Positions 13,541 through 26,990 of a stretch of DNA of 64,000 nt are shown here, piece after piece. The notes beneath the pieces are model-generated. The model did no database searches and was not told the DNA's origin. It saw only the letters and a list, made by a program, of their open reading frames with translations. This DNA is from Silene latifolia (lineage: Eukaryota; Streptophyta; Magnoliopsida; Caryophyllales; Caryophyllaceae). Position numbers and translations under genes: made by a program. Within the stretch, counting starts at the first letter, position 1. The number at the start of each line of letters is the position of its first letter. The stretch covers positions 70,155,634-70,219,633 of the forward strand of contig NC_133537.1 in NCBI RefSeq assembly GCF_048544455.1. The letters are read 5' to 3'.

Positions 13541-14400
13541 CAGTAGAAAGACCGTGTGTATTCAGTGAATGACAGATGTGTATCTATGCTAACAAATACA
13601 TAAATATAATGTAGCTAACAGATACATGAATCAATTCATGAATCTACCAAACCATGCACAAAATATTGCTAACATATACATGAATTGATTTGCGTAACCA
13701 GTAAAAGAAGCATGTGTATGCTGTAGGTAATAAATGTGTACCTAGGGTCAAAAATACAACTATGAACACAGGTTAAATGAGCGGCACAGTCGGCAGAACC
13801 CTCATCAATACAACCACCATAAATTTTCAAATAAGAGAGAGCCTTATTGCTAGTGGATACGTGAATCAATTAGTGTATCCATTGAAAGGAGCATGTGTAT
13901 TCAGTGAATGACAGATGTGTAGCTATGCTAACAAATACATAAATATAATGTGCCTAACAGATACATGAATCGATTCATGTATCTACCAAACCATGCACAG
14001 AATATTGCTAACAGATACATGAATCGATTTGCGTAACCAGTAAAAGAAGCATATGTATGCTGTAGTTAATAAATGTGTACCTAGGGTCAAAAATACAACT
14101 ATGAACACAGGTTAAATGAGCGGCACAGTCGGCAGAACCCTCATCAATACAACCACCATAAATTTTCAAATAATAAAGAGCCTTATTGCTAGTGGATACG
14201 TGAATCAATTCGTGTATCTAGTGAAAGGAGCATGTGTATTCAGTGAATGACAGATGTGTAGCTATGCTAACAAATACATAAATATAATGTGGCTAACAAG
14301 ATACATGAATCGATTCACGAATCAATTCATGTATCTACCAAACCATGCACAGAATGTATCCAGTGAATGACAAATATGTATGTATAGCCAAAAACGTAAC
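13541..14400. repeat. 339-bp tandem repeat, about 2.5 copies
   Basis: A 339-bp unit recurs: identical landmarks lie at 13669/14008 and 13869/14208, with a third partial copy from about 14236. Each unit contains near-palindromic stretches such as GATACATGAATCGATTC followed by ATGTATC, and repeated GCTAACAGATACAT. The 66-residue open frames at 13669-13869 and 14008-14208 are repeat copies, not genes. The array sits upstream of the Ulp1-type gene of element A, like the leader-intron arrays of C1 and C2. Confidence 0.85.
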
Positions 14401-15149
<749 letters not shown>

Positions 15150-16479
15150 GGATCTCGTGCGAACCTAAAGTTGATGCGAACGTGCGAACTAATTTAAAAA
15201 CCAAAACACAATAACGCTACACTCCTCATATACTCCGTATAAACAACACAAAGTGACAAACCTATATTACCCCTTGCTTCCCCTCTCTCTCTTTAACCAT
15301 CACCACACCGCCGGCAGCCGCCACTAATCACCCACGACGTCGCCTCCGACCACTCTATCTCCGGAGATGCGCCACTTCTCTCACTTATTTCCTCTCTAAT
15401 GGTTTCCAACCCTGCGATTCACCCGCCGTCGTCGCCTGTACTGTATCGAGGTAAGTTATCGCCGGAAATGCGCCGTTGTCGATATATGTTATGTCCGAGA
15501 TACGACATTCAGATCTCGAATTTCGGAAAAAAAGTTAGGACTAGAGGTGGGTTAGATTGTCGACATTCAGATCTCGACAATGTCTTTGAAATGCCAACTC
15601 TTTTTTTGTAGATTTGGAATTCAATTTTTACTGTGTGGTGGGTTGGATTGTCGGATTTTTTGTGCAAAATGGTAGAGTGTTCGTGTTGGCTACGGTGATA
15701 GGTAGTCAGTGTTGTCAGTTCTGTCTGAGCTGGTCGGTGATGTCCCCGACACGGCCTGCGGTAGCCGGTGATGTCATCGATGTAGTTTTGAAGTGGTTGT
15801 GGGAGTCGGGTCTGATGGCAGGGATAGGGCTTGGTGGTGGTCCGCTGGTGGTAGTTGGTGTGGTGTGGTGGCCTGGTTGGTGGTGGGTCTTTGTGTAGTT
15901 GTAGTTGATGGCAGTTGGTGGTGGAGTCACAGTGGTGGATACATCTAGGATGAGACTAGATACATTTCTAAGTAGTCAGGTACACATATCGATATGTGTT
16001 GATATGCGTACCTGGACTACATATACGTGTATCTAGAGTGCTTATAAGTGTATCTAAGGAGTCGGTGGGCGTGACAGACGATGTTCAATAATATTGCCAT
16101 TCTAATCACTTTTCATGTGAATTATCACTTTTTATGTCGATTAAATGTAATTAAGTGACACCATTCCACTGTAAATAAACTTGCAAACAAAAGGTTAAAT
16201 GTCATAAAACAAACAACCGTATAAACAAAACTCATATAACACTATTCGCGATTGATATTGGACGTACCAAATACTATACTTAGAAACCCACTAAAATGTA
16301 AATGCCATGAAAGAATGATATGCACTATTCTATTTATCATATTTACAGTAGTTTGAAAATTTTCAAAACAACCCATCATGAATTTCAACAAAATTTCTGA
16401 AAAAACGAGTGTGTTTTAAGCAAATTTGAGTAACCCAATCTTACTCGAACGGAATCTTTCATATCATTATTCTTAAAAA

Positions 16480-16890
16480 ACATGATACACTCTATCATTT
16501 ACCTTTTTAGATACATATCTATAATAAGATAGATACACTTTACCTTGTTAGATACATTCATTTACCTTGCTAGGTACACATCCCTGACTAAGTAGATACA
16601 CTTTTTTAAATTGCTAGATACACACATTTATCTTACTAAATACACATCTCTCAAAAGCTAGATACACTCCTTTAGAATGGTAGATACATGCCTTTACTTT
16701 GCTAGATACACATATGTGGCAAGCTAGATACATTATTTTACCTTACTAGATACACATCTCTTGCTTGCTAGATACACTCATTTAGATTGCTAGATACACT
16801 CAATTACCTTAACAATACACATCTTTTCCAAGTTAGATACACTCATTTAGCTTGCTAGATACACTTATCTAACTAGCTAGATATACTCTT
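16480..16890 (+). repeat. Degenerate array of GCTAGATACAC units
   Basis: About twenty spaced copies of a motif near TTGCTAGATACACTCATTTA, at intervals of roughly 20-40 bp. The same core occurs in the introns and leader of element A, supporting the A-B family link. Isolated related units also lie at 15945-16050. Confidence 0.8.
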
Positions 16891-17670
16891 GTACATGCTA
16901 CAGTAAAGTTGTGTAATTGCCCTCAACTTTGCGGATCTGGTATCTATTATTGGTATTAAAGCTTTGTTGTGGGAAACACAGCAACACAAACACATCACCT
17001 AATCAAAATCTCCACTGCAAATAAATAGCATAACTATGTCGCGTTATTAGAATCCTCCAATGTCAAATTTATTACAATACACCACCATTATACATTTTCA
17101 CTACACATACAGTCATACTCTTCTCCTTGTTTTATTCAACCTGCACCATTTAACTCTCTATCCTGCACCATTCAAGTAAACATCCTTAAGTATGATTGTA
17201 GGATTCCCGCTCCTTCTTCTCATAGAGCTATCATTCTGGTCAGGGAGTTCGACTTCTGGTCTTGTCGATTTCAATTTACCGTGGGGCTCCTATTCAATTC
17301 CGTTCCAACTGGTTACTAGCATGTCAAATTTATTGGCATAGATGCTTTCTTAGAGCTGACATCCACCCTGAAATTAGCTCCACACATTGCTCCTTCACTG
17401 TCTATTCTTGGCATTGCTTTCAATTTATTCTTGGGGTGTTCGAAACTCGTCAGTCCCACTTCACTGTGATACATACACCCTGCATTTCCCATTTCACAAA
17501 TAATCTTTAAAACTTGTGCTACTTTTTCATTGTAGAATACTAAAATTTGTAAAAATATTTCAGATTATAAATTGTGATGTTAGACCGCGGAGCAGTGTAG
17601 GTAAGGCTCAAGTCGGGTCAATATTAAGTTGTTACAAAGTACAGGTCGGATCTGATAAATTTAGACTTAC

Positions 17671-18050
17671 CAGATGGGAAGGGTGCAAATGATTTGGCAC
17701 AGGTTGCTTTAATCACATCTTTATTGTCAGAAATAACCACAGACCCATCTGCAGCAATTCCCCAAAATAGCTGTATTCTTTGATCTGCCCCCTGTTATCA
17801 TCATTTATCAACACATTAATTACCAACTTTTCTAATTTTAATTTTAACAATAAAATGGGTAATTTCCAAAATTAGAGGGTAATTAGTTACCAGAGCAGTG
17901 AAGACAGTTCCAGCATTTTTATCAAAAATGACAAACCCAAAACAGCCTTGAAGATCCATGAGAACTTGATGAGCCGGGTATGAACCGCGGTCTCGGAGCG
18001 TCCGGTATGCTTCGATTACAAACATGGCTTCGTTCCAACTGGTCTTGTCG
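17671..18050 (-). pseudogene. Captured two-exon fragment of a DUF3700 (YGL/LRDR-motif) gene
   Basis: On the minus strand the exon at about 17891-18050 encodes TSWNEAMFVIEAYRTLRDRG and then FGFVIFDKNAGTVFTAL. A 99-bp intron (17792-17890, GTAACT...AACAG) separates it from a second exon at 17671-17791 encoding LFWGIAADGSVVISDNKDV and then KATCAKSFAPFPSG, which ends at a GTAAGT donor. Order and wording match the plant DUF3700 family (aluminium-induced proteins with YGL and LRDR motifs; a class-II glutamine amidotransferase-like fold), with LRDR visible. Both exons stay open, but the first and last parts of the gene are absent. This is a host fragment carried with its intron by a DNA transposon, antisense to the element as drawn. 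Fusion transcription is possible but unproven. Confidence 0.85.
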
Positions 18051-18317
18051 ATTTCAATTTACCGTTGGAAGTGACAACCGGAGATCCGGCGGTGCGCCGA
18101 CAATCTCCACCAGTGCGCCGGTAGCGGTGGTACCTCGTCGGTCCCCGATGGCAGCTGGAAAAGCTGTTGGTAGTGATGGTTGTGTGGTGAATAAGGATGA
18201 GAGAGAGAGAGAGTAAAATTAGGGATAAAGGTTAAAGTGCGTCGGGTTTGACTTTGAAATTGGGTTTTTAAGTTAGTTAAATGCGGTTCGCACCGTACTT
18301 TAGTTCGCTTTGACCAG

Positions 18318-18473
<156 letters not shown>

Positions 18474-20174
18474 AAGATCATCTAAGTCCATATCTTACAT
18501 TTGAGTCCATGAGTTCTATTGTCATCCCTTAGATCTTGTTATTGAATAGCTTAGATTAAAAGTAAAAAGCAACTAATAATATTATTCTAATGGCTAAAAT
18601 AATTACCTCTCTCCTCCTACCACTCATAGGGTATTAGCATGCATGCAGCTTGTTAATCAAAACATCACTCACACACGTCCTACTAACTTCCCCCCACTTA
18701 CCATCTCTCTATTATTCAAAATAAAATTTCCCACAAAACATTTCCCCCAAATTTTCCCCCAAATTAAACCCCATTCATTTCAACTGCTTAAGACGAAACT
18801 GCTCTAAAAATCCCCCAATTTTATCGCTTTTTTGTTACCTTATTATCGTTTTTTTCTCCATTTTCTTTGCTCACTTGCAAACTGCCATTGTCGTCCTTTC
18901 AGATCACTTCAGACGGTAATTTTTTCGGGGTTTTTAGGGTTATATGATTTTTTTATGGGTTTGTAGAGTTTTATTATTTGTTCTCTTCTTTTATTTAGAC
19001 GTTTTTTTATAATTTATTGGTCATTGTTATGTAATTGCAGTGTATTTAATTCTTGTATTTTGTCACCATTGTTCTTTGTCTTGTTCTATTTGATCTTTGT
19101 TTTTGCTTTCTTCATTTTGATTACGCAGATTATTTTTAGCACATTTAGGACATTTATTTTTCATCATCGTATATTGTCAACAAACGTTTTTAGCACATAT
19201 GTTCATATTCATTAAGATTACACAGAGTTTTTTTGAAAAATACCACTTTTGTTGATTACAATTACTCATTCTCTGTTAAAATCCATTTTCATTCAGATTA
19301 CACTTTTGTTGCTAAAATAACACTTTATGCTGCCAATTTCACCTTCTTTTGCTAAAATTACACTGTTGCCTGTTAAAATTACACTATTTTTTGTTAGAAT
19401 TACACTTTTGTCCGATAGAATTACACTTTTTTTGTTGAAATTACACTTTTGTCTTTTAAAATAACATTTGATTTTGTTAGAATTACACGTTTTGTTGCTA
19501 AAATAACACTTTATGCTGTTACAATTTCACCTTCTTTTGCTAAAATTACACAGTTGCCTGTTAAAATAACACTTTATTTTGTTAGAATTATACTTTTGTC
19601 TGCTAGAATTACACTTTTTTGTTGAAATTACACTTTTGTCTTTTAAAATAACATTTGATTTTGTTAGAATTACACTTTTGTTGCTAAAATAACACTTTAT
19701 GCTGTTACAATTACACCTTCTTTTGCTAAAATTACACTGTTGCCTGTTAAAATAACACTTTATTTTTTTAGAATTACACTTTTGTCTGCTACAATTATAC
19801 TTTTTTTTGTTGAAATTACACTTTTGTCTTTTAAAATAACATTTGATTTTGTTAGAATTACACTTTTGTTGCTAAAATAACACTTTATGCTGCTACAATT
19901 ACACATTTTTTTTATAAAATTTCACTGTTGCCTGTTAAAATTACACTTCATATTGTTAGAATTACACTTTTGTCTGCTAAAATTACATTTTTTTTGGTTA
20001 AAATTACACTTTTGTCTGTTAAAATAACATTTTATTTTGTTTGAATTATACTTTTGTCTGCTAAAATTACACTTCATATTGTTAGAATTACACTTGTGTC
20101 TGCTAAACATTACACTTTTTTTTGTTAGAATTTTTCTTTTGTCTGCTAGAATTAATTTTTTTGAATGTTAACGG
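18474..20174 (+). promoter_or_regulatory. 5' region and leader intron of the C1 double-Ulp1 gene
   Basis: Upstream non-coding sequence with C-rich, T-rich leader character (about 18690-18915). An intron donor (AGACG|GTAATT) lies at 18916, and the intron is inferred to run to the start codon at 20175. In C2 the acceptor reads TTAACAG|ATG; in C1 the same spot reads TTAACGG, one of many CAG-site differences. The intron is filled with the GTTAAAATTACACTTTTG array from about 19218. No TATA box could be assigned with confidence. Confidence 0.5.
19218..20160 (+). repeat. TTACACTTTT oligomer array in the C1 leader intron
   Basis: About forty degenerate units of roughly 20 bp close to GTTAAAATTACACTTTTG. 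A higher-order period of about 180 bp is visible, for example in the recurring TTTTGTTGCTAAAATAACAC blocks. Minus-strand frames rich in CNFNRQKC arise from the repeat and are not genes. The matching C2 array lies at 33296-34210. Confidence 0.9.
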
Positions 20175-23100
20175 ATGTCGAAGGAAATGAGGTTAAATCG
20201 GCAAGTCCAAAAAAGCAAAGGTGCCAAGTTGAAGAAGCGACTTGTTGCGCAGTTGAAAAACTTAAAATTACTTGTTATTTGTATTTTGTGTGGTGTAAGG
20301 TCTATATGTCACGTTTTTAATTCTTGTTTTTTTCTTGGCCGGACCCGGATCACGTTGAGGCCAAGCCGACCAAGAACAAAATAGCAAAGGTGGTGTCAAG
20401 TGTCGGTAAAGCGACTTGTTGAGCTCATTGAAAAGCTTAATGATGCGATGAGATGCGATCTGAGAGGATCGGTATCGGTGGTATTTTGGAGCTTAAGCTC
20501 AAAACATATCCAATGGGTTATGTTAAAGATTTTCTCAAAGCATTCAGCGACGAATCCTATATTTTTCGGGCAGCTAAAGATAAGGAGTTCATGGTCACCA
20601 AGCATGATGTGTATGACTGTTTTATGTTACCACTTGGTCCTAAAACAGTTGATCTAGTACCTACGGGCCGCCAAAAGGATTCCCAAGCGCCGGAGAACAA
20701 GGCATTGAAAGATAAATGGCGAAAAGCGTACAACATAAAAGGGGTGAACGAAGGCATTAATTTAGGAATTGTCTTCCAAGATATTTTAAAAAAAAAATAC
20801 AAAAAAGGAGGTCCTCAATTCTGCAGGCTATTTGTTCTGCTCGCCATGTCATCATTCCTAACCCCAACGTCATACAGCGGGGTTGACTTCAAGCTTTTGA
20901 GAGCTGTTGAAGACGTGGCATCGATTGCGCAGTATGATTGGTGTACGTATGTGCTGGAACATTTGGTGAAGGCTACGGCAGCCACTGGTGAAAATAAACA
21001 GACCTTGTTGGGGTGTATCCCCTTCTTAATGATTACGTACTTTCAACGATTCGATTTCAGTGGTAAGAGTTGTCGCCCACATTGCCCCGCCTCTCATTAA
21101 GCATTGGGACCGCAGATGCTTTCGGACAGACTACATGGTGAGCTTGACAAGAACCATTTAGGTCGGCAAACTTGGTCCTTGGTTAAGTATCCTCGGTGCC
21201 TTCAAAGGGAACTGTTAAGCATTGGCGGGGTTCCTAATGACAGCCAAGTGTTGGCCATTGGCAATGTGGTTAGTGATTCGGCATTACAAGTGACTTCAAC
21301 TTCCGGCGGAAGAAGTTCATCGATATTGAGCGCCATCTGGTGTTGATGATGACGAGGAGTTGAAAGCTGTTTGTAGATGTAAGTGCTATTTGTTTATTTG
21401 TCAAGGCTAATTTTAATGTTTTAAAGTTACTTTTTCTTTCACTACAATTACACTACAATTGTAATTGCGATATTAATTAGTAATTGCTTAAATTAGAAGG
21501 TTGTCAGTTAAAATTATACTTTTTAAAGTTAAAATTATACTTTTGTATGTTATCATTACACTTTTGTCCTTTAAAATTATACTTTTTAAAGTTAATATTT
21601 TACTGTTGTAGCTTACAATTACACTTTTGTCCGTTAGAATTATAGTTTTTGCCCTTAGAATTACAGTTGTCAAGGTTAAAATTATACTTTTGAATGAACA
21701 CTTTTGACTGAACAATTGTCCAATTATCTGTATTTTAATGTAGGATGTGCATGAGCTTTACTTGAAGATGCAAAGGAATGCTACTGTCTTCTATTCATGG
21801 TATGCAGATGCAGCCATGACGCTCAAAAGGTTAACAGGAGGGATGAACCATTCTAGTGACCCTGTCGCTACACAATGCACGCAATCATTCTTTCAAAGCC
21901 AAAGGATGAAGGATTATCTTTGTGGAAATGCGAGGAGATAGTGAACGAATAAATCATTAGTGAAATCGGCATCATTTACGCAACAAAGTCCAGGTGATCG
22001 ATCGATCGAATGATGAGGTAGATGACGGGTACCACGTGCAAAGCGGCATGTTGGTGACGATGATGAAGAGGAGGACAATGGTGATGAGGACGAGGGAGAT
22101 GAGGAGGATGGTGATAATGTTGACGATGAGGAGGATGGTGATGATATGGAGGATGATGGATACGATAATGAGAAAGAGGTGACTGTAGATGTTGGTACAG
22201 ACCGTGAAGGCACGGTGGCCGCCTCAATTGTTTCGGATGAAGCAGCTAGTGAGAAAGCACTGGAGGTGTCTACACAACAGATAATGGAGGCCGTGCAATT
22301 TTACGGCTCGGCTGAATTTACGGACTCTGCTAACAGAGACGAGTACAGTAAGGACACCGACGTGGATGTTGGTAGTACTCGTGAGATTTCCGTTATTTAC
22401 AGAAGGAGGAAGGTAGATAGAAAGCAGGTGGCTGTTAAAGAACCACCAAAATTTGACCGGGAAATTCTCGAAGATATATATTCAAAAGAAGAGCTTGATG
22501 AGGCTGAGAAGAAGTTCTATGCGAATGCTGCAGCTGCAAAGGAAGAAGAGCAGACGATGGATATGGACGTGCATGTGGCCGGGGATATTGAGATAGCTGA
22601 CAATAAAAATAAGGACGATGGGCCCACCGACGGTGATCCACCCATCACTCAACTGCTGATTTCGTCTGCGGAGATTATTGAAGCAGACCGCCGAGCAGAA
22701 ATGCCGGCCAGAGAAGACCATGGAATTGGAGAGGTAAGAGAATTGGTGAATGTGGCCTCCGACGCTATGGGAGCGGTTGTGCATGTGAGTGAAGTTCTGA
22801 ATGCCGAGGCGGACAAGGACGATGACAAGATTGGGAAGGGTAATGCTGACCATGGTCTCCAATGTTCAAGTACATTAGTGGTTTCTGCAACACTAGACGA
22901 TGCTGTACAAGTGGATTCTAAATCTGCGGAATTTTGTGGGCCTGATGCCGGGGAACCTGAGAAGGCGGATAATGCTTTGGTGGAAGTTCAGAACATAGAA
23001 GTTACCCCCCTGCCACTCAGTTCCTATTCTCGACTGGTGAGATATGTGATGCAGAGCGCGCAGCCGAACAACATTATGAAGAGGGTGCAGGAAACGGCGG

Positions 23101-26100
23101 ATGCGCAACGACTGACGAGCGGTTGTTAAAGGGAAACGAGCAGCCGGAATATGTATATGCGTTGAAGGCAAAGGAATTTATCGACGTAGAATGGACAAGT
23201 ACTGTATATTCTACTGCGGATGTAAACGCGCTGTTCCAGGAGCACCCAATATCTGTGCATGCTGAAAATGAGGAGGGGTGGAATAATGATGAGCCAAATT
23301 TGGATACAAGTTCTCATACAGTGGTAGAGAAGGTGGTGGATGGGGCTGCACTGAAGGATCACGGAGGTAATGCATTGACCTTCAGAGTTTAGAAGTGCCT
23401 GAGATGAAATTATTTAGTTAGAATTACATTTTTCTCTTTTAAAGTTACACTTTTTTTAGTTACAATAACACTTTTTTGGCTTAGAATTACACTTTTCTCT
23501 GCTGCAATTAGACAATTGTTAGTTAAAATCACACTTTATTTAGTTAGAATTACAATTTTCTCTGCTAAAACTACACTTTTTTAAGTTAAAATTATACTTT
23601 TGTAGCTTACAATTACACTTTTGTCTTATAGAATTAGACTATTTTTAGTTAAAATTACACTTATTTGTGATAAAATAACACTCTATTTTGTTTGAATTAT
23701 AATTTTGTGTACTAAACTATACTTTCTTCTCTGCCACAGTTACACTTACTGTCTGATGATGAAATAACACTATTTTTATTACAGATGCGGCAGTTGAGGA
23801 TGTTGCCGGGAAGTCTTCGGAAGGGACTATCGAGAGAAAAGAGGTAACAACTGACGTAGTACCAGAGGCAGAGAACGCCGACATTCCTATCCCGGTCCCG
23901 TACGTCCTTCACAGTGATCTGAGCTACCATCCTTTTTTACTTCACTCGAGTGAGCCCTTACCATGCATGGATCGCGTCATTGAGAACCTTGGGTGTTCTA
24001 TTGATTGTGGGGCACCTAATCCTGAATTATGCTTTGCGACGAGAAACCTAGCATTCAGTCAGGAGCTCCTAGTGCCAATGTTCAGTGACAGGAAATACGT
24101 GATTGACTATGCGTTCAATCAGTCAGACGCGTTTAACGAGTTGTAAGTGTATTATTTTTTACAAGAGGCGCTTAACATTCCTAATTATATATATATTTGT
24201 TGGCTAATTACATTTTTTTGTTGTAGGGAACGATTGGTCCAATTCAGCGAGTTTTATTTCATTACCCGGGAAGATATTGCAACTTTGAACCCTCGGGAGC
24301 AAATCATGACAAGTGTTATTGATGGTTGGTGCTTGCTACTCAACCACATCATGAAACCTTCGGACATATCCCGTTCTTTCTTTGGACTAAGTCACACTGT
24401 AAGTTAAAATGTTACCTTTGTGTGTTAAAATTACACATTTGTCCGTTAGAATTATACTTTTTAAAGTTAAAAAGTTTGTTTTGTATGTTAGAATTGCACA
24501 TTTGTCCGTTAAAATGTTACTTTTTGCCGTTAGAATTACACTTTTAATTGTTTAAATTATACTTTTAACATCTCCCTTCTGAGTTTATTCTAACACTTTT
24601 TTTGGTTAAAGGTTCACTTTATTTTTATAAAATAGCTCTTTTAATTATCTGTTCACGCATTTAACACTTTTCAAATTAAAGGACCCCGCAAGGTATATTT
24701 GGAACGCTCAAAAGCTTGGGAAAGTGTTGAACAAAGACGAAGACATTTATGGTGGTGGGATGCAGGGGCTGAAACTCCGTCGTGCACCATTCCGGCTTGA
24801 TACGGACATGGTAGGTAACAAAACATGTAATCTTGTCTCATGGTTTTTAAGTTTTCCTTTTTCTGATCTTAGAGACACACGGTGCAGATCTTTCTGCCCG
24901 TGTTATCTGGCGACGGTGATCACTACATCTGCGTGTGCATCAACTTTCTCACCGAGCAGATTGACTACCTCGACAACCGCAAGTACGATGACCCAATAGA
25001 AACGCTCCCTTACGGAGGGATAGCGCGTATTTCGATAAGTGTCCGATATCCAAAAGTCAACCAATTTATATGGGTCGTACTACGTTAACACACTGACGTT
25101 TTTTCATGTTCAAGCAAATATAATGGGAAAGTATTTGGTGTCTAAAGGGCTGTCTAAGGGGGCAAAGGTCAGTGGGTTCAAGATTGTCAACATTGAGTTC
25201 AGCTGGCAAGGTCAAGGGTATTCGAGAAATGATTGTGGCGTTTTCATAATGCTACATATGATGTTCTACCGCGGAAGCCCTTTTCAATGTGACCTCGGGA
25301 AAGAGGATGCTATGAGTTTGTACCGTGCTGAGATTACCGCAACACTCGTCCTCTGTGACATTAACGATGATCGAGAAGAGATCCACGATGAGGGTTGGTT
25401 TTTTCAAAATTGCTTGGACATCCGTTGACAAGAAAGTTGAATGTTGTTAAGAGGAAAACAGATGGTGACATAGGGCCGGAGTCCACAAAACGTGCTCGCG
25501 AATCGAATTTGAAGAGCTGTTATGGAGGCGCGCTTTGTTGCCATGCGCATTCCATCTGGTAAAGCGCTATCCTTTGTTAAGAGCCATCCCCGTGGAAAGG
25601 GTGACGGTTTGGGCTGCTCTCTCGACTGTGGTAGAGGTGGTCTCAACACAAATGTGGTGTCGAAGCTGCTCCGGGGCAACCAAGCGTTAATCAAGGATAT
25701 TAAAAACAGGAGGAAGCATGTTGCCGACTATTGCTTGTTAGATGACCACACTTATGATGAACGGTCTGTCAACGGCTTAATTAACTACTTCTTTAATCAA
25801 GGATACTCAGATTATTTTTCACATTTATTTTACTTTAATTAACGACTTCTTTAATATTACGGAGTGCAGTGAACAGTGATGTCTGGTACACCGTCACGCA
25901 ACGCTGCTAACGGAGAAAAGACATTATGTCCTTGATGCCCGAAAACCTTATGTCGTTAAATGTGATCGAGTCTTTGGTCGATTTTGATGAACCATTTGGA
26001 GAAGGAGGAATATGGCGACCAAATGAGGATGTCATTCTTTGGTATACGTCACATGGTAATTCCATTTATCATTGCATAATATTTATGTCCACTTCTATTA

Positions 26101-26990
26101 CACCTTTGTTACTTAGAATGACACTTTTCTTAATTACAGTGTTATTATGTGAATGTTTCACTTTAGTTCTTTTAATCCACAAAAGTGTCATTCTAACCGT
26201 GTGAAGTGTAATTTTAAGGGACAATAGTGTAATTTTGGGTGACAATGTAACCACATTAATCATGTTCACTATTGCCTTTTCAAGGATTTACTGTTGCGTA
26301 TGCTCGGGACGTTTGAGCAACCAGGCACACAATCGACAAAGAACTATGACGACTGTACGGATCCGGGACACCTTCATCGTCGGTGAATGAGCGTACCGTT
26401 AACTTGAAAAAGACTTGCTATTTGTCCCGTTCTCGCATTGATGACCATTTCGCATGCGTATGTATCAATCACAAATCAAATACTGATCGACTTCTTTGGA
26501 CGGGCAAAGGCATTCTCGATTTGAAAAAGTCGCAATTTGGCAAAGCAGCGCGTTTAATTGTAAGTTATTGTCGATCGCTTTCTTCCGAATGCTATCTTTT
26601 TTGTTCAATCAGTTTTTATAAGGTAATTATGTACATTTGCAGTCTAGCGCAGTGAGTGATTATTTAGAATCACGGGATAAGGAAAAGAAGAACACTAGGG
26701 CACGGGAAATTCCTAATTATGTGTTGCGCGGATACCTTTCGGCGGGATGTCACCAACTCTCAACCAACCGTGAGTCGGGTCATTCACCATGATGGTTATG
26801 CTCTTATACGAGGGTCTTCCTTTTGAGCATGAAGACCTCGAGAAGAAGAAATCACGGCGCTATTTGGTGATCGGTGCTGGTAGCTACCCTCGTTCGCGGA
26901 CATGAACATTTTGCGCGAAGGTGTGCTCGAGAAGGTCAAAGCTTTTGTTAGCACGAAGGACAAACCGTGGAAGGTAGTACAACGAGCGTG
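20175..26990 (+). CDS. Double-Ulp1 (C48-like) transposon protein gene, C1 copy
   Basis: A multi-exon gene with ATG at 20175. The N-terminal part (to 21378) contains LELKLKTYPMGYVKDFLKAF, a transposon-Ulp1 N-terminal domain. Here the stretch around SDESYIFRAAKDKEF is intact, unlike in C2. Exon 21744-23366 encodes a very acidic linker. Exons 23785-24142, 24227-24398 and 24682-24810 follow with good GT-AG borders. The first Ulp1-like domain has the His box DHYICVCINFLTEQIDYLDN (24873-25034) and the Cys box GYSRNDCGVFIMLHM (about 25210-25260). A second, related domain (about 25926-26990) has IDDHFACVCINHKSN and, at the Cys-box position, ESG. Ulp1/SENP enzymes process SUMO; a role in transposon biology is unproven. 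Several frame breaks occur, many at CAG/CTG sites and often absent from C2, so they may be base-calling errors. Its neighbour is the convergent transposase. Confidence 0.7.
21379..24681 (+). repeat. Intronic TTACACTTTT arrays in the C1 double-Ulp1 gene
   Basis: Three introns, 21379-21743, 23367-23784 and 24399-24681, are filled with the same unit, TTAAAATTACACTTTTG, in the sense direction. Exons between them lack it. A fourth intron (about 26058-26285) starts in the sense direction and then switches to the reverse complement (AAAGTGTAATTTTAA). Minus-strand frames rich in SVILT or SIILT come from the repeats. Confidence 0.85.

Noticed and set aside
15614-15930. Gly/Trp-rich plus frame and Pro/Thr-rich minus frame in element B
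   Set aside because: Both are low-complexity readings of a GGTGGT-rich stretch with no recognised family; possibly old captured sequence but not supportable as a gene.
16480-16890. Telomere-like interstitial repeats
   Set aside because: The unit is GCTAGATACAC with variable spacing, not TTTAGGG.
19218-20160. CRISPR-like regular repeats
   Set aside because: Units are contiguous and degenerate with no unique spacers, in a plant nuclear transposon intron.
22146-23129. A separate acidic-protein gene at 22146-23129 (and 36395-37204)
   Set aside because: It is the linker exon of the double-Ulp1 gene, framed by introns at 21379-21743 and 23367-23784.
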